Assembly (NCBI RefSeq): GCF_011038975.1
Contig: NZ_JAAKEC010000011.1
Coordinates: 51,218-115,217 of the forward strand
Length of the DNA stretch: 64,000 nucleotides
Direction of reading: 5' to 3'
Source: Adlercreutzia sp. ZJ176
GTDB taxonomy: Bacteria > Actinomycetota > Coriobacteriia > Coriobacteriales > Eggerthellaceae
Shown here: positions 58,171 through 64,000 of the stretch, piece after piece
How positions within the stretch are numbered: position 1 is the stretch's first letter
How the letters are laid out: the number at the start of each line of letters is the position of its first letter
Program-made: the position numbers and the translations under genes
Notes under the pieces: model-generated
Databases searched by the model: none
Told to the model about the DNA's origin: nothing
What the model saw: the letters and a program-made list of their open reading frames with translations, nothing else

Positions 58171-58231
58171 AAAACATCTGTTCTTGCGAATATTTGTTTG
58201 CTATAATATCGAACAGACATTCGCCTGTCAA
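58171..58231 (-). promoter_or_regulatory. SOS-type promoter with tandem LexA boxes
   Basis: On the minus strand TTGACA (58231-58226), 17 bases, TATTAT (58208-58203). CGAACAGACATTCG (58210-58223) fills the spacer, and CGAATATTTGTTTG (58187-58200) covers the start site. A weaker third box is at 58171-58184. Against the Gram-positive/actinobacterial LexA consensus CGAAC-N4-GTTCG they match 9, 8 and 7 of 10 fixed bases. Confidence 0.85.
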
Positions 58232-58293
58232 GGGGAAGGGAGGCCCGAAGGATGCTCAGAGGAAGCTGCCGCAGGAACCTACGCGCCCGAAAC

Positions 58294-59364
58294 CTACGCG
58301 CCCGTGCCAGAGAACTCCGGGATGAAGCTCTCCTCGCACGCGCCGCCCTCCTGCCAGAAGTAGTCGGGCACGCCGAGGGCGTCGGCGAAGTCAAGCAGCT
58401 CCTCGTACTCCTCGTCGGGCACGCGGCGCGCCAGCTCGGGGCAGCGCGCGAGCACGCGGCGCGCCCGCGCGTCGCCCGCCTGCGCGGCCGTCGCCACCAC
58501 GGGCGTGTACTGGTTCATGATGGAGAGGCGCACGTCGGCGCCGTAGCGCTCGTGCACCGTCCGCACCACGCGCTTGGAGTCGTCCAGATGCCCCGGCAGA
58601 ATGAGGTGGCGCACCACCACGCCGCGCGTCATGCGCTCCTGCCCGCGGAGCTCGTCGTAGGCCGGCGCGCCCACGGCGCGCACCATGGCGTCGAGCGCCT
58701 CCGTCGCGCGCTCGGGGTAGTCGGGCACGTGCGAGTAGCGCGCGCCGAGGGATGCGTCGGCATACTTGAAGTCGGTGAGGTACACGTCCACCGTGCCCGT
58801 GTTGTCGCAGATGGCACGCACGGTCTCGTACCCGCTCGTGTTCCACACGACGGGAAGCGCCAGGCCGCGTGCGCGCGCCAGGCTCACCGCCGCGCGCGCG
58901 TGGGGGGCGTAGTGCGTGGGCGTGACGAAGTTCACGTTGAGCGCGCCCTGCCGCTCGAGGTCGAGGCACATCGCGGCCAGGTCGGCCACGCTCGCGGGCG
59001 CGCCGAGGGCGCCGTGTGCGATCACCGCGTTCTGGCAATAGTCGCAGCGCAACGGGCAATGCGCGAAGAAGACGGTCCCGCTGCCGTCCTCGCCGCTGAT
59101 GGGAGGCTCCTCCCACAGATGCAGCGCCGCGCGCGCCACGAGCACCTCCGCGCCCGCGCCGCACGCGCCCCGCTCCCCCGCCGCGCGGTTCGCGCCGCAC
59201 GCCCGCGGGCACAGGTCGCACGCGGAGGGGTTGAGGCCGCCCTCGTCGAGAGTGGCGGCCGCATCGCGGGCGCCGGCACCAGCGCCCGAGCCGACGTCGA
59301 GGGAAGCAGCCGCGCTGCAGGCGCCAGCGCAGGCGCCCGAGCCGGCGTCACCGAAGGAGCTCAT
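58294..59364 (-). CDS. Radical SAM protein, PflA-like
   Basis: 356 residues. The cluster motif CPLRCDYCQN (CX3CX2C) and HLILPGHLDDS, YTPV motifs place it with pyruvate-formate-lyase-activating-enzyme-like proteins of unknown target. An N-terminal zinc-like or cluster-like group, CDLCPRACGANRAAGERGAC, precedes it, as in AmmeMemoRadiSam-related enzymes. The first ~40 residues are Ala/Gly low complexity, so the true start could lie further in. Its stop is only 145 bases from the SOS promoter. Confidence 0.82.
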   Translation of the reverse strand: MSSFGDAGSGACAGACSAAASLDVGSGAGAGARDAAATLDEGGLNPSACDLCPRACGANRAAGERGACGAGAEVLVARAALHLWEEPPISGEDGSGTVFFAHCPLRCDYCQNAVIAHGALGAPASVADLAAMCLDLERQGALNVNFVTPTHYAPHARAAVSLARARGLALPVVWNTSGYETVRAICDNTGTVDVYLTDFKYADASLGARYSHVPDYPERATEALDAMVRAVGAPAYDELRGQERMTRGVVVRHLILPGHLDDSKRVVRTVHERYGADVRLSIMNQYTPVVATAAQAGDARARRVLARCPELARRVPDEEYEELLDFADALGVPDYFWQEGGACEESFIPEFSGTGA

Positions 59365-59388
59365 GAGACGTTCGCGCTCCTTGGTGCC

Positions 59389-60390
59389 TCAGTTGTTGGA
59401 GAAGGTGCCGTAGGGGTCGTCGAGGTCGTAGCCCTCGTAGTCGTCGTAGCGGTGCTCGTGGTCGTGCCCGCAGCCGCAGCCGTCGTCCTCGAAGGCGTAG
59501 TCGTCCTCGTCGTCGTGCTTGCCCGTGCCGTAGACCTCCTCGGCGCGCGTCCAGTCCAAGCCGTGCTTGGCGCACTCGGACTCGTCGCCGTACACGAGCG
59601 ACAGCGCCGCGGGCGACTTGTCGGCGCCGCCCACCACGGCCAGAAGCTCGAGCAGGTGCAGCGCGGCCTCAGCCTGCGGCAGGATGAGCTCCACGTCGTC
59701 GGCCGCCATGATGGCCGCGGACAGCGCGGACATGAGCATCTCGGCGTTGTAGGCGCCCGTGAAGCGCTCGGCGGCCACCGCTTCGAGCACCTGGGCCGCC
59801 GCAGGCGACGCGCCGCCCGGCTGCTCGCCCGCCCCCGCGTTGCCGCACGAGACGCTGCGGCGCGTCGCGCGGAAGAGCGCGTCGGCCTCGACGGCGCCGA
59901 TGACCTGCGCCGCGAGCTGCAGCGTGTACGCCGCGCGCGCGAGCTGGGCCGACCCCGGAGAGCCCTCCTCGCTCACCTGCCCGAACAGCGCCTCGAGCAC
60001 GGGCCGCGCCTGCGCGACCGCGTCAGCCTCGCCCGCCGCGAAGCACGCGGCGTTCTCGCGCGCAAGCGCGTCGACAGCGGCCACGTCGGCCACCACGAGC
60101 GGCGCCTCGACCAGCGCCAAGTCGCTCACCGTGGCCACGGCGCTCATCTCGCGCGCGAAGCTCGGCGTGGTGGCGCTCAAGTCGATGAGCAGCGCGCCGG
60201 GCATCGCCGACTGGATGACGCCCCCCTCGCCGAAATAGAGGTCCTCAAGCGCGCTCTGGCTCGTGCAGAACGTGATGACCACGTCGGCGGCGGCCACCTC
60301 CGCAGTGCGCGCAAGCCCCGCGGCCTCAAGGCGGCCCGCCACTGCGTCGACGAAGCCCTCGCTCCCGCGGTAAGCGTACGACTGAGCCAT
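59389..60390 (-). CDS. 6-phosphogluconate-dehydrogenase-like protein with metal-binding tail
   Basis: 333 residues. The segments VVITFCTSQSALEDLYFGEG, LIDLSATTPSFAREM and LVEAPLVV are those of beta-hydroxyacid dehydrogenases, but the N-terminal GxGxxG nucleotide loop is missing (the protein starts MAQSYAYRGSEGF), so cofactor binding may be lost or changed. The C-terminus has CGCGHDHEHRYDDYEGYDLD, a probable metal-binding tail. It is four bases after a degV gene. Confidence 0.72.
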   Translation of the reverse strand: MAQSYAYRGSEGFVDAVAGRLEAAGLARTAEVAAADVVITFCTSQSALEDLYFGEGGVIQSAMPGALLIDLSATTPSFAREMSAVATVSDLALVEAPLVVADVAAVDALARENAACFAAGEADAVAQARPVLEALFGQVSEEGSPGSAQLARAAYTLQLAAQVIGAVEADALFRATRRSVSCGNAGAGEQPGGASPAAAQVLEAVAAERFTGAYNAEMLMSALSAAIMAADDVELILPQAEAALHLLELLAVVGGADKSPAALSLVYGDESECAKHGLDWTRAEEVYGTGKHDDEDDYAFEDDGCGCGHDHEHRYDDYEGYDLDDPYGTFSNN

Positions 60391-60393
60391 GAT

Positions 60394-61320
60394 CTAGTTG
60401 CCCCCCTTCACGCGACGCGCGATGCGGTCGGCGACCGACAGGTTCTCGCGCTTGTCCTGCCCCCAGAACACCACGGCCAGCATGCCGGGCCCCACGTGGC
60501 TGCCGATGACCGGGCCGATATTGCACTCCAGGAACATGATGTTCTCGTCGACCTTCAGCAGCGCGTCCTTCAGGCGCTGCGCGTCCTTCGGGCAGTCGGC
60601 GTGCCCGATGGTCACGCACTGGCTCGGCCCGTTGCCCGCCGCGTTCTTCTGGTAGTACTCGACCAGCTGCTTGATGCCCTTCTTGCGCCCGCGCGCCACG
60701 CCCACGAGCGCCAGCTTGCCGTCGACGTCGATGTTGAGCAGCGGCTTCACGTCGAGCGCCGAGCCCGCCACGGCCACCGACCCCGGGATGCGCCCGCCGC
60801 GCCGCAGCGCTTCGAGGTCCTCCACCATGAACTCCTCGTTGATGAAGCAGCGCGCCTCCTCGGCCCAGCTCGCCAGCTCGGCGGCGGAGAGCCCCTTCTC
60901 GCGCTGGTTGATGGCCTCGTAGACGAACAGCCCTTCCGCCACCGACGCCAGGCGCGTGTCGACCACGTAGAGCTCGAAGTCAGGATGGGCCGCGCGCACC
61001 TGCTCATACACGAGCATGGCCACGTCGTAGCTGCCCGACAGCCCGCTCGTGAACGCCAGATACACCGTGGGGATGCCGCTGTCGACGGCAGCGTTGAAGG
61101 CGTCGATGATGACGGGCATGGAGATCTGCGAGGTGGACGGCTCGGCGCCCTTGCGCATGGCGTCGTAGAACTCCGGCGCCGAGACCGACTGGAACAGGTC
61201 GTCCTCGAAGGTCTGCCCGTCGAGGATGTAGGGGAACTTCAGCAGATAGACCCCTTCGCGGTCGACCACCTCGGGCGGGAGGTCGCAGCACGAGTCGATG
61301 ATGAGGTTGCATTTCGGCAT
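60394..61320 (-). CDS. degV: DegV-family fatty-acid-binding protein
   Basis: 308 residues. DegV/FakB-type proteins bind fatty acids and present them to the FakA kinase. DSCCDLP, STSQIS, TSGLSGSY and the C-terminal GPVIGSHVGPG motifs are present. The ATG at 61320 has AGGAG upstream. A second paralogue lies immediately upstream; fakA was not seen in the window. Confidence 0.92.
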   Translation of the reverse strand: MPKCNLIIDSCCDLPPEVVDREGVYLLKFPYILDGQTFEDDLFQSVSAPEFYDAMRKGAEPSTSQISMPVIIDAFNAAVDSGIPTVYLAFTSGLSGSYDVAMLVYEQVRAAHPDFELYVVDTRLASVAEGLFVYEAINQREKGLSAAELASWAEEARCFINEEFMVEDLEALRRGGRIPGSVAVAGSALDVKPLLNIDVDGKLALVGVARGRKKGIKQLVEYYQKNAAGNGPSQCVTIGHADCPKDAQRLKDALLKVDENIMFLECNIGPVIGSHVGPGMLAVVFWGQDKRENLSVADRIARRVKGGN

Positions 61321-61374
61321 GTTTCCAAGCTCCTGTTCGCTTCTGTCCACTTCCGTTGGCTCCTGCTCGCTTCG

Positions 61375-62277
61375 TCAGGCGGAGAACACCAGGTCGGCGG
61401 TGTTTCCCGCATACTTGCCCGCAAGGGGCGCGTCGCACTCGTAGGCGATGCCCACGGCGGGCCCCACGTGGCACCCGATGACGGGGCTCACCGGCAGCAC
61501 CTCCACGGCGCGGCCCAGGTAGGGCTCCACGGCCTCGCGCGCCCACGCGAGCGCCGGCGCCGCCTCGCCGATGTAGTGCACCACCACGCGCTTGAGCCCG
61601 TGCGCCTCGACGTCCTCTCGAAACGCCCTCAACATGCGGTCGAGCGCCTTCTTGCGCGTGCGCACCTTGGCGAACGTGGTGGCCTCGGCCTCGGACACCG
61701 TGAGCACGGGCGCGAGCTGGATGAGGTTGCCCAGAAGCGCCGCCGCGCCGCCGATGCGCCCGCCCGCCTTCAGAAAGGCCAGCGTGGCCGGCGTGAACAA
61801 GAAGCGCGACGAGGCGCACGCCTTGAGCACCGCCCGCGCACACTCCTCGAGGCTTCCGCCCGCGTCGCGCACGTCGACGGCGTCGAACACGGAGAACGCC
61901 TCGTCGTAGCTGTTCGACGTGGAGTCGATGACCTTGCACGCGAACCCCTGGTGCCGCGCCTTCACGCTGCGCGCCACGCGCACCGCGCCCTCGAACGTGC
62001 CCGACATGCGCGACGACATGAACACGCCGAGGACCGCGTCGCCCGCCTGGGCAGCGCGCTCGAACGCGTCCTCGAGCACCTGCTGGGACGGCTGGCTCGA
62101 CGTGGGGATGTCGTCGACCATGGCGTGGATGCCCTGGTAGAACTCGTCGACGTCCATCTCGGCGTCGACGTACTCGCGCCCCTGGTGGTGCACGAACATC
62201 GACACCACCTCGATGCCCTTCGCGCGCGCCACCTCGGCGGGAATCGACGCGACCGAATCCGTGATGATCCTTACCAC
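61375..62277 (-). CDS. degV: DegV-family fatty-acid-binding protein (paralogue)
   Basis: 300 residues, GTG start with GGGGGAG six bases upstream. TDSVASIP, PTSSQPS, SSRMSGTFEGA and SPVIGCHVGPAVG are the family motifs. It differs strongly from its neighbour, so the two probably prefer different acyl chains rather than being a recent duplication. Confidence 0.92.
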   Translation of the reverse strand: MVRIITDSVASIPAEVARAKGIEVVSMFVHHQGREYVDAEMDVDEFYQGIHAMVDDIPTSSQPSQQVLEDAFERAAQAGDAVLGVFMSSRMSGTFEGAVRVARSVKARHQGFACKVIDSTSNSYDEAFSVFDAVDVRDAGGSLEECARAVLKACASSRFLFTPATLAFLKAGGRIGGAAALLGNLIQLAPVLTVSEAEATTFAKVRTRKKALDRMLRAFREDVEAHGLKRVVVHYIGEAAPALAWAREAVEPYLGRAVEVLPVSPVIGCHVGPAVGIAYECDAPLAGKYAGNTADLVFSA

Positions 62278-62324
62278 AGCTCCCCCGTTCCCCTCATGCG
62301 CTCACCCCGTCGATAAGCGTCAGG

Positions 62325-63779
62325 CTATACGATACCACGCAGCTCGGCGACGAGCGCGCGGCGGCGCTCGTGCAATCCGTACTCAAGTCCCACAGGGTAG
62401 GTGTGCGGGTTGAGCATGCGCAGCTGGCTCTCGTCGAGCGTGGCGAGGCCGGCTTGCGCGCGCGAGCGCGCCTGCATGGCCGAGCGGTCCTCAGGCCCGA
62501 GCACCACCTGGCCCGCGCGCGCGAGCGGGCGCAGCAGCGTCTCGAAGCGCAGGCCCGCGAGCTTCTTCTGGCGCAGGTCGTCAACCGGGTCGACGATCAC
62601 CTCGCGCGGGTCGACCTCGCACGTGACGTCGAACACCATGTCGCCGGCGATCTTGCCGTCGGCGTGGTAGTAGCGGCGCACGTCGAGCACGCCCGGCATG
62701 GTGAGCTTGGCCGCCGACTCGGAGATCTTGAGGCGGCGCGTCCAGGCGTCCTGCCCCGGCTCGCGCACGGCGGAGAGCTTGTACACGCCGCCGAGCGTGG
62801 GCTGGTCGTACGCGGTCGCGAGCTTCGTGCCCACGCCCCACGACGACACCGGCGCGCCCTCGTCGAGGATGGACTTGATGGTGTGCTCGTCCAGGTCGTT
62901 CGACAGCACGATGCCGCAGTCGGCGAGCCCCGCCTCGTCGAGCATGCGCCGCGCCATCTTCGCGAGCCACGCCAGGTCGCCCGAGTCGATGCGGATGCCC
63001 GCGAGGCGCTCGCCGCGCTCGCGCATCTCGAGGCCCACGGTGATGGCGTTGCGGATGCCCTGCTCGACGTCGTAGGAGTCGACCAGAAGCACGCAGTTCT
63101 TCGGGAAGATGCGCGCGTACTCGCGGAACGCCGTGAGCTCGTCGGGGAACGACATCACCCACGAGTGGGCGTGCGTGCCCGACACGGGGATGTCGAACAG
63201 GCGCCCCGCGTCGACGTTCGAGGTGGACGCGCAGCCGCCGACGACCGCCGCGCGGCTCGCCCACAGGCCGCCTATGCCCTGCGCGCGGCGCAGCCCGAAC
63301 TCGGCCACGGGGCGCCCGTCGGCGGCGCGGCAGACGCGCGCGGCCTTGGTGGCGATGAGCGTCTGGAAGTTCACGCAGTTCAGAAGGGCTGTCTCGAGGA
63401 GCTGGCACTGCATGATGGGGCCCGTCACCCGCACGATGGGCTCGTGGGGGAACACGATGGTGCCCTCGCGCACCGCGTCGACGTCACAGGTGAGGCGCAG
63501 GTCAGCCAGATAGCCGAGGAAGCCCTCGGAGAAGAGCGGCCCGCCGCCCGGGGCCTCGAGCGTGCGCAGGTAGGCGATGTCGCGCTCCTCGAAGCGGTAA
63601 CCCTCGATGAGCTCGGCGAGCTGCGCGGTGCCGCACGCCACCGCGAAGCCCCCCTTGAAGGGGTAGTCGCGGAAGTACATGGTGAAGCACGCCTCTTCGC
63701 CGCCGCGGTCCGCATCCCAGTAGCCCTGCGCCATGGTGATCTGGTACAGGTCCGTCGTAAGCGCGTAGCTGGTGTTCAT
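62325..63779 (-). CDS. pncB: Nicotinate phosphoribosyltransferase
   Basis: 484 residues. Salvages nicotinate into NAD synthesis: nicotinate plus PRPP plus ATP gives nicotinate mononucleotide. TDLYQITMAQGYW, GTHAHSWVMSF (with the phosphorylatable-type histidine), LLVDSYDVEQG, IRIDSGDL and SSWGVGTKLATAYDQP are the family motifs. GGAGGAG lies eight bases before the ATG. The stop of the upstream gene (TAA) abuts the ATG, so the two are co-transcribed. Confidence 0.95.
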   Translation of the reverse strand: MNTSYALTTDLYQITMAQGYWDADRGGEEACFTMYFRDYPFKGGFAVACGTAQLAELIEGYRFEERDIAYLRTLEAPGGGPLFSEGFLGYLADLRLTCDVDAVREGTIVFPHEPIVRVTGPIMQCQLLETALLNCVNFQTLIATKAARVCRAADGRPVAEFGLRRAQGIGGLWASRAAVVGGCASTSNVDAGRLFDIPVSGTHAHSWVMSFPDELTAFREYARIFPKNCVLLVDSYDVEQGIRNAITVGLEMRERGERLAGIRIDSGDLAWLAKMARRMLDEAGLADCGIVLSNDLDEHTIKSILDEGAPVSSWGVGTKLATAYDQPTLGGVYKLSAVREPGQDAWTRRLKISESAAKLTMPGVLDVRRYYHADGKIAGDMVFDVTCEVDPREVIVDPVDDLRQKKLAGLRFETLLRPLARAGQVVLGPEDRSAMQARSRAQAGLATLDESQLRMLNPHTYPVGLEYGLHERRRALVAELRGIV

Positions 63780-64000
63780 TTACTCGGCTCCTCCCCTGCC
63801 CCCGTCAGGACCGGGGCCCTTGGGCTGCCCCGGGCCCTGCTGGGGCTTGTGGCTGCGACGGCGCGCGCGGCGATGCCCGCCGCCGGCGCTGCCGCTGGTG
63901 TTGCTGGTGCTGCTTGCGTTGCCGGCGCCGTTGCCGCTGGCGGCGTTGCCGCGCGCGGGCGCGGCGGCGTCGGCGGGCGCCCCGGCGCGCGCGAGGCCCG
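63780..64000 (-). CDS. C-terminal end of a protein with a disordered basic tail (partial)
   Basis: The last ~72 codons of a gene continuing beyond the window. It reads Gly/Ala/Ser/Asn-rich sequence (GNAASGNGAGNASSTSN), then the basic GHRRARRRSHKPQQGPGQPK, ending PGPDGGRGGAE. Such tails occur on RNA-binding proteins and helicases, but the identity cannot be read from this part. The TAA stop touches the pncB ATG. Confidence 0.55.
   Translation of the reverse strand, partial: GLARAGAPADAAAPARGNAASGNGAGNASSTSNTSGSAGGGHRRARRRSHKPQQGPGQPKGPGPDGGRGGAE

Noticed and set aside
58252..62316. A 1354-codon open frame on the plus strand
   Set aside because: It runs antisense to well-supported genes (radical SAM, dehydrogenase-like, both degV) and is rich in Arg/Ala/His/Gly, as expected of a shadow frame in GC-rich DNA.

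Overview
The window is high-GC bacterial DNA with Coriobacteriia (Eggerthellaceae-like) character. This is inferred from the gene set: an arcABCD-type arginine deiminase operon, a transhydroxylase/catechol-dehydroxylase-like molybdoenzyme beside a GAF-LuxR regulator, a two-gene SUF-like iron-sulfur system, and sortase-anchored and TasA/camelysin-like surface proteins. No 16S gene is present, so the genus is not fixed. A perfect parS site at 25991-26006 suggests the region lies in the origin-proximal part of the chromosome.

Layout. 0-5 kb: sufC plus a short sufB-like gene, an orphan lipoprotein solute-binding protein, comF and a first hicAB module. 5.3-5.5 kb: a 39-codon membrane peptide gene with a convergent candidate antisense RNA, which looks like a type I toxin-antitoxin pair. 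5.6-25.8 kb: a seven-gene minus-strand operon. It encodes two ER-type (SipW-like) signal peptidases, a TasA/camelysin-like subunit, an LPXTG-anchored stalk protein, two further small exported proteins and a 4858-residue lower-GC surface protein. 26-30 kb: parS, argS and hipBA with its operators. 30-37 kb: arcA, arcB, arcC and a YfcC-like carrier, divergent from a PucR-type regulator. 37-45 kb: tRNA-Arg, a glutaredoxin-like protein, an M23 hydrolase, tRNA-Gly, a VOC protein, the molybdoenzyme pair with its LuxR regulator, and tRNA-Pro. 45-54 kb: rdgB, murI, ybaK, an L,D-transpeptidase, a DUF1016 nuclease with a methylase remnant beside tRNA-Thr, pyrE, an M42 peptidase and smpB. 54-64 kb: tmRNA, a second hicAB, an SOS-boxed radical SAM/DUF4130 pair, a second radical SAM protein, a dehydrogenase-like protein, two degV genes, pncB and the tail of a further gene.

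How the genes fit together. The arc genes would give ATP and ammonia from arginine. The molybdoenzyme pair probably reduces or rearranges a hydroxylated aromatic in the cytoplasm. The 20-kb operon is the best candidate for a poorly described system: a surface fibre or adhesin locus carrying its own signal peptidases. Several stress modules (two hicAB, hipBA, a possible type I pair, tmRNA-SmpB and an SOS-controlled repair pair) lie scattered among housekeeping genes. All functional calls rest on reading motifs and architecture; no database search was run.
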